A program made the position numbers and the translations under genes. From contig JACWAI010000075.1 in the NCBI GenBank assembly GCA_014874415.1, positions 1 to 46,812 of the forward strand: 46,812 bases of DNA, in the 5' to 3' direction. Shown piece by piece: positions 32,352-40,964 of the stretch. The stretch comes from Nitrososphaerales archaeon. Lineage in GTDB: Archaea; Thermoproteota; Nitrososphaeria; Nitrososphaerales; Gagatemarchaeaceae. The stretch's first letter is position 1, and each line of letters begins with the position of its first letter. The notes beneath the pieces were generated by a model. It was not told the DNA's origin. It saw only the letters and a program-made list of their open reading frames with translations, and made no database searches.

Positions 32352-33683
32352 CTAGGCGGGCTTGGCTGACGCCTTCAACCGGGAGTTGGACCGGATAAGG
32401 CTCTCGAGCTTGTGGCCCCCGACCTCCGACGCCTCGAACTGCACGCGCGCGACGGGCTTGACGATGTGTATCATCCTCGTCAGGTCAGAAGGCGTGCCGA
32501 GGACTACGGCGTCGCAAGCCACCCCGTTGATGCTTCGCTCGAGCTCCTTGAGCTGGGCGTCGCTGTATCCCAGCGCCGGGATCACCTTGCCGAGCTTCGG
32601 GAAGCGCTGGTAAGCTTTCCTGATCGATCCTACTGCCTTGCTTCTAGGGTCGACCAGCATCGCCTTCACGCTCCGGGCGGCATCTGCCCCCGCACCCTCG
32701 GATAGCCCGCCGTGGGTCACGGAAGGCCCATCCTCAACCACGAGCACCCTCTTCCTCCTGACAAGCTCGGGCTTGTCCAGGGTCGCGGCCGAGTTCGTCT
32801 TGACCACCAGCGCATCCGGGTTGAGCGCCCGGCACGCCCGCACGACCTCCTCTACCGTCTTCCGCGAAGCCACGTTCACTTTGTTGACGACGATGGCGTC
32901 GGCCAGCCTGACGTTCGTCTCTCCTGGGTAATACCTCGACTCGTCCCCCGGCCTCATCGGGTCCACGACAGTTATTGTCAGGTCCGGGAGGTAGAAACTG
33001 AAGTCGTTGTTGCCGCCGTCCCATATCACAACGTCCCCCTCCTTCTCGGCCTGCTCCAGGATGGCGCCGTAGTCGACGCCGGCGTAGACCACTATCCCCT
33101 TGTCGATGTGCCCCTCATACTCCTCCCTCTCTTCGATGGTCGCATGATACCTGTCGAGGTCGTCGTGGGTCTGGAACCTCTGGACGGTGACGGAGAGGTC
33201 ACCGTATGGCATCGGGTGCCTCACGACCACGGGCTTCAGGCCCATCTTCAGCAGTATGTCGACAACCATGCGGCTTATGGTGCTCTTTCCGGCGCCCGTC
33301 CTGTCGGCGACCACGGCAACAACGGGCTTGGACGACCTCAGCATCGTGTCTCTTGGTCCCAGGAGGTGGAAGCTGGCGCCCTTCGATTGGGCTAGGGAGG
33401 CGAGCCTCATCACATAGCCGCCAGAGACGTCGCTGTAGGCGAAATAGACGTCTGTGACGTCGTGAGATTGAATCAGCTCCCCGAGCTTCTCTTCAGGGTA
33501 TATCGGGATGCCTTCAGGATACAGACGGCCCGCTACTGAAGCAGGAAACGTGCGGTTTGAAATGTACGGTATCTGGGTGGCTGTAAAGGCAACCACCTGA
33601 AAGTCTTCGTTGTCCTTGAAGTAGACCAAGAAATCATGGAAATCCCGTCCGGCCGCTCCCATGATCAGCGCTTTCCGAACCAA
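32352..33683 (-). CDS. Cyclic 2,3-diphosphoglycerate synthetase-like P-loop protein
   Basis: A 443-residue protein of the cyclic 2,3-diphosphoglycerate synthetase family. The N-terminus RKALIMGAAGRDFHDFLVYF is the family's first Rossmann-like motif, VVAVVADRTGAGKSTISRMV (near residue 120) is a P-loop, and VVIWDGGNNDFSFYLPDLTI and ADAIVVNKVNVASRKT resemble G-protein-like nucleotide-binding segments. In methanogens the enzyme makes the thermoprotectant cyclic 2,3-bisphosphoglycerate, but most relatives in other lineages are uncharacterised and may differ in function. The TTG at 33683 has a TATA-like ccttataag (33715-33723, reverse) about 36 nt upstream. Confidence 0.85.
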   Translation of the reverse strand: MVRKALIMGAAGRDFHDFLVYFKDNEDFQVVAFTATQIPYISNRTFPASVAGRLYPEGIPIYPEEKLGELIQSHDVTDVYFAYSDVSGGYVMRLASLAQSKGASFHLLGPRDTMLRSSKPVVAVVADRTGAGKSTISRMVVDILLKMGLKPVVVRHPMPYGDLSVTVQRFQTHDDLDRYHATIEEREEYEGHIDKGIVVYAGVDYGAILEQAEKEGDVVIWDGGNNDFSFYLPDLTITVVDPMRPGDESRYYPGETNVRLADAIVVNKVNVASRKTVEEVVRACRALNPDALVVKTNSAATLDKPELVRRKRVLVVEDGPSVTHGGLSEGAGADAARSVKAMLVDPRSKAVGSIRKAYQRFPKLGKVIPALGYSDAQLKELERSINGVACDAVVLGTPSDLTRMIHIVKPVARVQFEASEVGGHKLESLIRSNSRLKASAKPA

Positions 33684-33714
33684 TTAGAACCTCAAACCTC
33701 GCGAAATCTTTTGG

Positions 33715-33723
33715 CCTTATAAG
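33715..33723 (-). promoter_or_regulatory. TATA box of the cyclic 2,3-diphosphoglycerate synthetase-like gene
   Basis: ccttataag (reads cttataagg on the minus strand) is centred about 36 nt upstream of TTG 33683. Confidence 0.5.
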
Positions 33724-33841
33724 AATCTCCCCGAATAAACTCGCGAAGTGGTGAATTGATTAACGTCCCAAAGTTTGGAAACTGGTGCAAATTCATTTCT
33801 ATCTGGAAAGACCTTGAAGACGATTCCCCAAGAAAAGACGT

Positions 33842-33857
33842 TTCCTAATTTTAGGAA
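33842..33857 (+). promoter_or_regulatory. Perfect inverted repeat, candidate operator of the haem operon
   Basis: ttcctaa-tt-ttaggaa is a perfect 7-bp inverted repeat with a 2-bp spacer, ending 12 bases before the TATA element gttaaatag. An outer acgttt (33838-33843) / aaacgt (33865-33870) pair is also present. Position just upstream of TATA/BRE fits an archaeal activator or repressor site. The regulator is unknown. Confidence 0.5.
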
Positions 33858-33868
33858 TTATATCAAAC

Positions 33869-33877
33869 GTTAAATAG
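33869..33877 (+). promoter_or_regulatory. TATA box of the haem biosynthesis operon
   Basis: gttaaatag is centred 29 nt upstream of ATG 33902, predicting a leaderless first gene. The whole 218-nt gap 33684-33901 is A/T-rich compared with the rest of the window and holds divergent promoters only. Confidence 0.6.
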
Positions 33878-33901
33878 ACTTTCAATGCCTCGCACCTTGC
33901 A

Positions 33902-35017
33902 ATGCAGCCCCCTTGGACTCAAAGTATCGACTTCTCCAAGAAACCCATCTTCGTATGCTGGGAGACGACGAAGTCTTGCCTGCTTGCGTGCAGGCACTGC
34001 CGGGCCAGGGCGATAAGGAGGAGCCTACCCGGAGAGCTAGACCACCAAACGGGGCTACGTTTGATCGACCAGGTGAGGGAGTTCGGAGAGCCATATCCTG
34101 CACTGCTTTTGACTGGAGGCGACCCGCTCATGCGGCAGGATGCGATGGACCTCATCGAATATGCGAAGGGGAAGGGGATCTACGTGGCCGTGGCCGCCAG
34201 CGTCACCCCCCTGCTCACGGTCGATGCGCTCAGGCGGATGAAGGAGCTGGACGTGGACATCGCATCGGTGAGTCTGGACGGGGCTACCCCTGAGACGCAC
34301 GACGCATTGAGGGGCGTCCCAGGTACATGGGCCGCCACCATCAGGGCCGTCCGGGACGCGAAGTCTCTGGGCCTGCGCATGCAGGTCAACACCACCGTCA
34401 TGAAAAGCAACATCTGGGAGCTAGCAGATATTTTCCACATCGTCAAGGAAGCGGGCGCTGTCGCCTGGGAGGTGTTCTTCTTGGTGAAGACCGGGCGCGG
34501 AGCCAGCCTCGAAGACCCTGGGCCAGCGGAATGCGAAGAGGTGATGCACTTTCTGTACGAGGCTACCCGATACGGGATCCCCGTGAGGACCTCCGAAGGG
34601 CCGCAGTTCAGGCGTGTGTACATGCAGCGCCAGAAGGGGATGGGCGCGCCGAAGGGAAGACTGTATGCTCACCTCGCAGGGAGGCTGCGCGAACTGGAAG
34701 GGGAACCCTCCGGGGCCCCGGCCCTGAGGCTCAACGCGACCGGAGACGGGAAAGGGGTGATCTTCGTGGGTCACGACGGCGAGGTCTATCCGAGCGGATT
34801 TCTCCCCGTATCTTTGGGGAACGTCACCAAAGAAAGCCTGGTGGACATCTACACCTCCCACCCGACCCTCGTGGGACTGAGGGACCCTTCGAAGCTAGAG
34901 GGAAACTGCAGGATATGCGATTATGGGAACATCTGCGGGGGGTCGAGATCAAGGGCTTACGCAGAGTACAATGACGCGTTCCAGAGCGATCCGGCGTGCC
35001 CATACATTCCGGCCTAG
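33902..35017 (+). CDS. Radical SAM/SPASM protein (AhbC/AhbD/NirJ-like), haem operon
   Basis: A 371-residue radical SAM enzyme. The N-terminal CLLACRHC (C-x3-C-x2-C, around residues 26-33) binds the SAM-reducing [4Fe-4S] cluster, preceded by the VCWETTKS motif seen in AhbC, AhbD and NirJ. LLLTGGDPLMR and IASVSLDGATPE follow in the barrel. The C-terminal SPASM-like region CRICDYGNICGGSRSRAYAEY and DPACPYIP matches this family and could hold a second cluster. AhbD converts Fe-coproporphyrin III into haem b anaerobically. AhbC and NirJ act on sirohaem-derived haems. It lacks the extra cysteine of HemN. First gene of the haem operon, with TATA and inverted repeat upstream. Confidence 0.86.
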   Translation: MQPPWTQSIDFSKKPIFVCWETTKSCLLACRHCRARAIRRSLPGELDHQTGLRLIDQVREFGEPYPALLLTGGDPLMRQDAMDLIEYAKGKGIYVAVAASVTPLLTVDALRRMKELDVDIASVSLDGATPETHDALRGVPGTWAATIRAVRDAKSLGLRMQVNTTVMKSNIWELADIFHIVKEAGAVAWEVFFLVKTGRGASLEDPGPAECEEVMHFLYEATRYGIPVRTSEGPQFRRVYMQRQKGMGAPKGRLYAHLAGRLRELEGEPSGAPALRLNATGDGKGVIFVGHDGEVYPSGFLPVSLGNVTKESLVDIYTSHPTLVGLRDPSKLEGNCRICDYGNICGGSRSRAYAEYNDAFQSDPACPYIPA

Positions 35018-35057
35018 GGGATGGTTGGGCCTGAAGACCGTGGCGCAGGAAGGGAGC

Positions 35058-36305
35058 TTGCACGAGGTCCAGTCGGCGGGAGAGCGCCGCGTCTCCGTCC
35101 AACTGCTTGCCATCGAGACTTCGTACCGGACGTCAGACCTCGCCTTCCGAGAGAAGCTGAAATCTCTGGATGTCGGACGCCTGACTGCCTCGCTCGGTCA
35201 GCCTAAGGAATTCGCAGTCCTGTCGACCTGCAACAGGTTCGAGGTATATCTCGCGACCCCTTCTCCCGACGCGACTTATACTGAGTTCCTTGAGGCTGTA
35301 CGGAGCCAGACCGGACTCCGGGCGGACTCGGCGTTCTCTCCATTGATAGGGGTGGAGGCTGCGCGCCACCTCTTCATGGTGGCAGCCGGACTCGACTCGG
35401 TCGTGATAGGAGAGCCTCAGGTCCTCTCTCAGGTTCGGGGAGCGGGCATCGAAGCTAGGAAAAGGGGGAACGCGAAGGGCATCTTGTCTCCTCTCTTCGA
35501 CAGGGCGACCAGGGCAGGGTCCAAGGTCAGGTCAAAATACGGCCTGGGCTCGGGCGAGGCATCCCTGAGCACCCTCGCGGTTGACGCCGTGGACCGCCTG
35601 ATGCCCGGCCGCTTCGATGCAATGCTCATCGGAAGCGGAAAGATGATCCAGCTTGCGGCCAGGAGGCTGAAGGGGAGAGCCAGGAAGGTCTACGTGGCTT
35701 CGAGGAGGAGGGCCCTCGGGGGATTCGAGGGAGGCGAAGCGATCAGCTACGGGGACATAGGGCGCACCGCTTCCAGGTGCGACGTTCTGATAGCCGCGAC
35801 GACGGCAAAGCACCCGCTCGTCCTGAAGTCCGACCTGAGGGGAAGGAAGAAGCGGGTGGTGGTGGACCTGGGAATGCCGAGAAACGTGTCGCCATCGGTC
35901 AGGGAGCTTCCCAATGTTCACCTGATCAACCTCGACGACCTGGCAAAGATTGCCCGGCCCCCGAAAACACTCCCCCAGCTCAAAGAGGCCGAATTAACAA
36001 TCTCCCAGGAAGCTTCCGAGTTCTACGACTGGCTAGTCCAGACCAGGCTGTCGTCTACCCTGGCAAACCTCTACGCGTGGGCCAACGAAGTGAGAGAGGA
36101 AGAGCTCGAGAGGGCTCGCGGCAAGCTGCAGCCCAAGAGCGCGAGAGAGGCCCGCATCCTGGACGCCATGGGGAGGAGAATAGTGAGCAAGCTGATGGCC
36201 AGGCCTGCAGATTTCGCTCGGAGAGAGAATCGCAAGCTGGACGAGGACGATAAGCTCGAGCTCCTGGGGGCAATTTTCGGATTGGGCGACCGCTCTGAAA
36301 ACTAG
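35058..36305 (+). CDS. hemA: Glutamyl-tRNA reductase
   Basis: Catalyses NADPH-dependent reduction of glutamyl-tRNA(Glu) to glutamate 1-semialdehyde, the first step of C5 haem synthesis. The N-terminal catalytic domain has VQLLAIETSYRTSDLAFREKL and the nucleophile in LSTCNRFEVY (about C58). GLDSVVIGEPQVLSQVR is the family signature, MLIGSGKMIQLAARRL the NADPH domain and VVVDLGMPRNVSP follows. The C-terminus forms the dimerisation helix. The frame is open well upstream. TTG 35058, preceded by gaaggga, gives the best fit (415 aa); GTG 35040 and TTG 35025 are alternatives. It follows the radical SAM gene by 40 bases and its 3' end overlaps hemC. Confidence 0.93.
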   Translation: MHEVQSAGERRVSVQLLAIETSYRTSDLAFREKLKSLDVGRLTASLGQPKEFAVLSTCNRFEVYLATPSPDATYTEFLEAVRSQTGLRADSAFSPLIGVEAARHLFMVAAGLDSVVIGEPQVLSQVRGAGIEARKRGNAKGILSPLFDRATRAGSKVRSKYGLGSGEASLSTLAVDAVDRLMPGRFDAMLIGSGKMIQLAARRLKGRARKVYVASRRRALGGFEGGEAISYGDIGRTASRCDVLIAATTAKHPLVLKSDLRGRKKRVVVDLGMPRNVSPSVRELPNVHLINLDDLAKIARPPKTLPQLKEAELTISQEASEFYDWLVQTRLSSTLANLYAWANEVREEELERARGKLQPKSAREARILDAMGRRIVSKLMARPADFARRENRKLDEDDKLELLGAIFGLGDRSEN

Positions 36306-37218
36306 GCTTCTCCTTGGCACGCGAGGTAGCCCACTGGCGCTGGCACAGACGAACCTCGTCATCGAAAGGCTGAGGCATGTCCATCCGGGCCTTCAGGCCG
36401 TGCCGGTAGCCATCCGGACAATGGGAGACACGCTCCCGCATGACAGGCTGAAGGATGTCGACGGGAAGTCCGCATTCACCGGGGATTTGGACAAGAACCT
36501 TGCCGAGGGCAAGGTGGATGCAGTTGTGCACAGCATGAAAGACCTGCCTTCGGAACTGGACCCGAGGCTGACCATAGCGGCGACCCCGGAAAGGGGGGAT
36601 GCCAGGGACGCGTTCGTCTCGAAGTCCGGAGGGTCCATCCAAAGCCTCCACGGCGGAGACAAGGTGGGGACGTCAAGCGTCAGGAGGCAGGCTCAGCTGC
36701 TGAGGTTGAGGCCAGACATCAAAGTTGTCGAACTTCACGGGAACATAGGCACCAGGCTGGAGAGACTGGAGGGGGGAGACCTGTCGGGGATCGTGCTGGC
36801 GGCCGCTGGCCTGCAGAGGCTGGGGCTCGGTTCCAGGATTAGCCAAACATTCGGGACTGACGAGATCGTGCCAGCAGTCTGCCAGGGGACCATGGCCGTC
36901 GAAGCAAGGAAGGATGACCTGCAGACCCGAGCCCTGCTGGAGAAGATTGACGACCCGCCGACCAGGGCTTCAAGCGAATGCGAGCGGGCCTTCGCAGCGG
37001 CTCTGGGAGGAGACTGCAACGTTCCCCTGGGCGCGTTCGCTGCCATTCAGTCCGGTACGCTGCGCGCGATTGGGATGGTCGCGGACCCCGCCGGGAACGA
37101 GATGGCAAGGGCTGAGGCGGCGGGTCCTCCCGGAGAGGCGGTAGCACTGGGCAGAAGCCTGGCAGCCATGGTAGAAGAGGCGGGCGGGCGGCGGATCTTG
37201 AGGGGGCTCGCGCATTGA
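36295..37218 (+). CDS. hemC: Hydroxymethylbilane synthase (porphobilinogen deaminase), apparent CTG start
   Basis: Polymerises four porphobilinogen molecules to hydroxymethylbilane. The essential N-terminal segment LLLGTRGSPLALAQTNL is encoded at about 36307-36357. DAVVHSMKDLP, RDAFVSK and GTSSVRRQAQLLRLRPD follow, and GGDCNVPLGAF holds the cysteine that anchors the dipyrromethane cofactor. No ATG, GTG or TTG lies in this frame between the TGA at 36193 and the GTG at 36400, which would delete the first 35 residues. I therefore take CTG 36295 (LKTRLLLGTRGS) as the most plausible start, overlapping the hemA stop by 11 bases. A base error is the alternative. Length 307 aa is normal. Confidence 0.9.
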   Translation: MKTRLLLGTRGSPLALAQTNLVIERLRHVHPGLQAVPVAIRTMGDTLPHDRLKDVDGKSAFTGDLDKNLAEGKVDAVVHSMKDLPSELDPRLTIAATPERGDARDAFVSKSGGSIQSLHGGDKVGTSSVRRQAQLLRLRPDIKVVELHGNIGTRLERLEGGDLSGIVLAAAGLQRLGLGSRISQTFGTDEIVPAVCQGTMAVEARKDDLQTRALLEKIDDPPTRASSECERAFAAALGGDCNVPLGAFAAIQSGTLRAIGMVADPAGNEMARAEAAGPPGEAVALGRSLAAMVEEAGGRRILRGLAH

Positions 37219-37961
37219 CTGGGAAGATAGTCGTAGCAAGGTCCAGAGAAGGGAACGCAGAGGTCCAGTCTCGACTCTCGAAGCTGGGGATCGCCTCCGT
37301 CGGAGTGGAGACCATCGTGTTCGGAGAGCCCACTGACCGAACCGCAGTCGACGACGCGATCAAAGAGATGCACGATTACGACTGGGTTGTCTTCACGTCT
37401 CCAAGGGGGGTCGCCGCATTTGCGAAGCGCTCAAAAGAGCTGGCGGTCAAGGTCAATCCCACGAAACCAAGGATGGCCGCAATAGGCTCGAAGACCGCCG
37501 ATGCTCTCGCCGCCAACGGGCTGCGTGCCGATTTCGTGCCAGACGTCTTCCTCGCTTCCGCCTTGGCCGAGGGGATCCCGAGCGAGTTCGGAAAGAGGGT
37601 GCTCCTGCTCAGGGCTGACATCGGGGAGGAGTCCCTTGCTTCCGACCTCGAAGGACGAGGATTCGAGGTCACAGACATTGCAATCTACAGGACCAGGCAC
37701 GCTCCCGGAGTCGAGAAACCGGGACACCTATCCAATGCCCGCATCGTCATCTTCGCCAGCCCTTCGGAAGTGAGGGGGTTCAAGGACAGGGTCGATCAAG
37801 AAGCATTCGCGGCGGTCGCTTCGAAGTCGACCGCGGTCTGCATCGGACCTGTCACAGCCGAGGCCGCGCGAGCCGAAGGGTTCAGGAACGTGGTCTCATC
37901 CGAGGTTCATACGGTCGACGGGCTCGTCGAGAAGGTCAGGGAGGTGGCCACCTGTGCTTGA
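37215..37961 (+). CDS. hemD: Uroporphyrinogen-III synthase
   Basis: A 248-residue HemD that cyclises hydroxymethylbilane and inverts ring D. The family is poorly conserved. Recognisable parts are KIVVARSREGNAEVQSRL, the YDWVVFTSPRGVAAFAKR segment (the SxxG/TSxxGV motif), GKRVLLLRADIGEESL near the domain swap and VCIGPVTAEAARAEGF at the C-terminal domain. The position between hemC and hemB and a TTGA overlap with hemC (37215-37218) support it. The start is therefore TTG. The 3' end overlaps the hemB start by eight bases. Confidence 0.9.
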   Translation: MTGKIVVARSREGNAEVQSRLSKLGIASVGVETIVFGEPTDRTAVDDAIKEMHDYDWVVFTSPRGVAAFAKRSKELAVKVNPTKPRMAAIGSKTADALAANGLRADFVPDVFLASALAEGIPSEFGKRVLLLRADIGEESLASDLEGRGFEVTDIAIYRTRHAPGVEKPGHLSNARIVIFASPSEVRGFKDRVDQEAFAAVASKSTAVCIGPVTAEAARAEGFRNVVSSEVHTVDGLVEKVREVATCA

Positions 37962-38949
37962 GCAGCAGAAGCTCAGGCTCGAGAGCAGAGGGAGGCGCCT
38001 GCGGAGGACAGATGCCATCAGGAGAATCCTGAATGAGACCCGTCTCCACACGGACATGCTCGTGGCGCCCGTGTTCGTAATCGAAGGCACAGGCTTGGTC
38101 GAGGACGTCGAGGGCATGCCCGGGGTTTCACGATACACCGTTGACAGGCTTCCGGCATACCTGGAGAGGTTGACTGGACTGGGGATCCGGAGCGTGCTCC
38201 TCTTCGGTGTACCGGCAGCGAAAGACGACTCGGGGACCGGAGCATACTCGAAAGACGGCGTCATCCCCCGTGCAATCAGGTCCCTCCGCTCTAGCTTCCA
38301 AGAACTCGTCATCATGGCAGACGTCTGCCTGTGCGAATACACATCTCACGGCCACTGTGGAGTGCTCTCAGGCAAAATAGTAGACAACGATAGGACGCTG
38401 CCCCTCCTCGCGAGGGCCGCCTTGGAATACGCAAAGGCGGGAGCCGACGTAGTCGCCCCCAGCGCAATGATGGACGGCCAGGTTCTTGCGATCAGGGCTG
38501 GGCTCGAAGAGGCTGGGCTCGACGACACGATAGTGATGGGATACTCGGCAAAGCACGCTTCCGCGTTCTACAAGCCATTCAGGTCCGCCGCTGGGTCGGC
38601 GCCCTCGTTCGGGGACAGGAGGAGCTACCAGATGCAGCCCGAAAACGTCCGCGAAGCCATGAGAGAGATCGAACAGGACGTCAAGGAGGGTGCTGACATC
38701 GTCATGGTCAAGCCAGCGCTCGCCTACCTCGATGTCATCTCCAGGGCAAGGAAGAGGTTCGACCTCCCTCTCGCGGCCTACAACGTCAGCGGCGAATATT
38801 CGATGGTGAAGGCTGCAGCCCAGAACGGATGGCTCGACGAGAAGGCGGCTGTCCAAGAGATTCTCACCGGGATCAGGAGGGCAGGATCAGATTTGATCAT
38901 CACATACTTCGCTGAAGAAGCGGCGCGATGGCTGAAGGAGGGATGGTAA
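37954..38949 (+). CDS. hemB: Delta-aminolevulinic acid dehydratase (porphobilinogen synthase)
   Basis: Condenses two 5-aminolevulinate molecules to porphobilinogen. The zinc-binding cluster VCLCEYTSHGHCGVL has the three cysteines of zinc-dependent HemB. GYSAKHASAFYKPFR and IVMVKPALAYLDVI contain the two active-site lysines (the latter is the Schiff-base one), and FGDRRSYQM is a conserved substrate loop. Length (331 aa) is usual. The GTG at 37954 overlaps hemD by eight bases. Its TAA stop shares TAATG with the chdC start, showing tight coupling. Confidence 0.97.
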   Translation: MLEQQKLRLESRGRRLRRTDAIRRILNETRLHTDMLVAPVFVIEGTGLVEDVEGMPGVSRYTVDRLPAYLERLTGLGIRSVLLFGVPAAKDDSGTGAYSKDGVIPRAIRSLRSSFQELVIMADVCLCEYTSHGHCGVLSGKIVDNDRTLPLLARAALEYAKAGADVVAPSAMMDGQVLAIRAGLEEAGLDDTIVMGYSAKHASAFYKPFRSAAGSAPSFGDRRSYQMQPENVREAMREIEQDVKEGADIVMVKPALAYLDVISRARKRFDLPLAAYNVSGEYSMVKAAAQNGWLDEKAAVQEILTGIRRAGSDLIITYFAEEAARWLKEGW

Positions 38950-39671
38950 TGGAGGAGCCTGCTACGGAGCAAGCCGCAAGGGAGGCGGGCGCGAGGAAGT
39001 TCATGCGCTATGTCTTCTTCAAAACGGACCGAGATTGGAGGTCGCTTCAGGAGGACGAGAAGCAGCGGGGGTCAGGGGAATTCCTCGGCGTCCTCGAAAG
39101 GTATTCGAAGAGGCTCAGCCTCCGATGCTACAGCCTGGTCGCGACCCGGGGGGACGTGGATTTCATGATCTGGATCATAGCCGACGACCTTCAGCCTGTC
39201 CAGGAGTTCGTCTCCGAATTGCTTTCCACAGGTCTTGGAAGGAAGCTCGACGTGGTCTACTCATTCCTTGCAATGACAAGGAAATCGAAGTACATCGGCT
39301 CGCACAGACGCGCGGGCCAGGAGAGGGCTGAAACCGAAGGAAGACCGCACGGCGCGAAGTACGCCTTCGTATATCCTCTCGTGAAGAAGCGCGAGTGGTA
39401 CAAGGTACCCTTCGTCGAACGGCAGAGGATCATGGCCGAGCACTTCAAGATAGGTCACAAGTACCCTTCGATCAAGATCAACACAGGATATTCTTTCGGC
39501 CTCGACGACCAAGAGTTCGTGCTCGCCTTCGAAGGGGACAGCCCAGGGGAGTTCCTCGACCTCGTGGAGGAGCTGCGGTCGTCGGACGCAAGCAAGTACA
39601 CCGAAAGAGAGACGCCGATTTTCACCTGCGCCGCAGTCGACCCGTCAACGATGGTCAAGCTTCTAGGTTAG
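38949..39671 (+). CDS. chdC: Coprohaem decarboxylase (HemQ/ChdC, chlorite dismutase family)
   Basis: A 240-residue chlorite-dismutase-family protein. AFVYPLVKKREWYKVP has the YP-x-x-K-x-R-x-WY motif with the catalytic tyrosine of ChdC, EHFKIGHKYPSIKINT has the proximal haem-ligand histidine (E-H-x3-G-x-x-Y pattern), and SFGLDDQEFVLAFEGD and KYTERETPIFTC are typical. It converts Fe-coproporphyrin III to haem b using peroxide, the last step of the coproporphyrin-dependent pathway. ATG 38949 shares TAATG with the hemB stop and has ggaggg six bases upstream. An in-frame ATG at 38928 is less likely. Confidence 0.94.
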   Translation: MEEPATEQAAREAGARKFMRYVFFKTDRDWRSLQEDEKQRGSGEFLGVLERYSKRLSLRCYSLVATRGDVDFMIWIIADDLQPVQEFVSELLSTGLGRKLDVVYSFLAMTRKSKYIGSHRRAGQERAETEGRPHGAKYAFVYPLVKKREWYKVPFVERQRIMAEHFKIGHKYPSIKINTGYSFGLDDQEFVLAFEGDSPGEFLDLVEELRSSDASKYTERETPIFTCAAVDPSTMVKLLG

Positions 39672-39675
39672 AAGC

Positions 39676-40959
39676 ATGGGGCGCGTCAAATCAGCTGCCC
39701 TCTACAGGAGAGCGTCGAAGGTAATGGTTGGAGGTGTCTCGAGCCCGGTACGAGCGTTCAAGTCGGTCGGCGGGACCCCGCTGTTCTTCACCAAGGGGAA
39801 GGGGGCGCACGTCTGGGACGAGGACGGCAACAGGTACACAGATTACGTCTGCTCCTGGGGCGCCCTGATACACGGCCATGCCCAGCCAAGCGTCGTTCGA
39901 GGCGTCGAGAGACGGACCAGAAAGGGCTCTTCGTTCGGCGCCCCCTCGAGGGAAGAGGTAACCCTCGCCGAGCTGATTTGTAGGTCTGTAAGCTCAATCG
40001 AGAAGATCAGGTTCGTGAACTCGGGAACCGAAGCGACGATGTCCGCCCTGCGCCTGGCGAGGGGATTCACCAAGAGGGCGAAGGTGGTCAAGTTCGAGGG
40101 TTGCTACCACGGCCACGCCGACCCCTTCTTGACCAAGGCGGGTTCAGGGATGGCTACCCTCGACCTCCCCGCGTCAGCCGGCGTCACTTCGGGGGAGATC
40201 GCGGACTCGGTGACCCTGCCCTTCAACGACGCCGGAGCGGTGGAGTCCGAGTTCAAGAAGGAAGGGGACGAGATAGCGGCGGCCATAGTAGAGCCTGTGG
40301 CTGGGAATATGGGAGTCGTGCCCCCGGCGAAAGGATTCCTTGACGCGTTGAGGAGGGCGTGCAGTGACAGCGGCTCGCTATTGATTTTTGATGAGGTCAT
40401 AACTGGGTTCAGGGTGGGAATGGGAGGGGCGCAGGCGCTCTACGGGATCAAGCCTGACATTACCACGCTTGGGAAGATAATCGGGGGTGGCTTTCCGGTT
40501 GGAGCCTACGGAGGAAGGAAGGACATAATGAGCCTGGTCTCTCCCGAGGGGCCTGTCTACCAGGCGGGAACCTTGTCGGGCAACCCCGTGGCGATGGCGG
40601 CGGGCATAGCGACGCTCAGGTTGCTGAACGTGAAGACATATGGAAGGCTAGAACGGACTTCGCGTGACCTCGAAGAGGGCTTGGTCTCCGTGGCTGGTCG
40701 CATAGGACCCCCCCTGGTCGTCAACAGGGTGGGGTCGATGGTCGGTGTCTTCTTCTCATCCCGCCCTGTGACGAATTTCAAGGACGCCAAGGAGGCGGAC
40801 ACGAAGGCTTACGGCAGATTCTTCTGGGGCATGCTGAAGGGAGGAATTTATCTCCCCCCCTCCGCGTTCGAGACCCTGTTCGTTTCATCGGCCCACACAT
40901 CCGCCGACATTGCGATGACCGTTAATCTGGCGGCTGTTTCCATGAGGAGGCAGAGCTAG
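39676..40959 (+). CDS. hemL: Glutamate-1-semialdehyde 2,1-aminomutase
   Basis: A PLP enzyme of fold type I that converts glutamate 1-semialdehyde to 5-aminolevulinate. GGVSSPVRAFKSVGGTPLFF and CSWGALIHGHAQP mark the N-terminus. FEGCYHGHADPFL contacts PLP, LIFDEVITGFRVG holds the PLP aspartate, and TTLGKIIGGGFPVGAYGG carries the PLP-binding lysine. 427 residues is the normal length. It starts four bases after chdC and ends five bases before the hemE TTG start, so it is within the operon, although in the pathway it acts just after HemA. Confidence 0.97.
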   Translation: MGRVKSAALYRRASKVMVGGVSSPVRAFKSVGGTPLFFTKGKGAHVWDEDGNRYTDYVCSWGALIHGHAQPSVVRGVERRTRKGSSFGAPSREEVTLAELICRSVSSIEKIRFVNSGTEATMSALRLARGFTKRAKVVKFEGCYHGHADPFLTKAGSGMATLDLPASAGVTSGEIADSVTLPFNDAGAVESEFKKEGDEIAAAIVEPVAGNMGVVPPAKGFLDALRRACSDSGSLLIFDEVITGFRVGMGGAQALYGIKPDITTLGKIIGGGFPVGAYGGRKDIMSLVSPEGPVYQAGTLSGNPVAMAAGIATLRLLNVKTYGRLERTSRDLEEGLVSVAGRIGPPLVVNRVGSMVGVFFSSRPVTNFKDAKEADTKAYGRFFWGMLKGGIYLPPSAFETLFVSSAHTSADIAMTVNLAAVSMRRQS

Positions 40960-40964
40960 GCGAC

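Noticed and set aside
32712-33395. 227-codon plus-strand frame within the cyclic 2,3-diphosphoglycerate synthetase-like gene
   Set aside because: Antisense shadow, Val/His/Asp-rich, with no promoter or domain.
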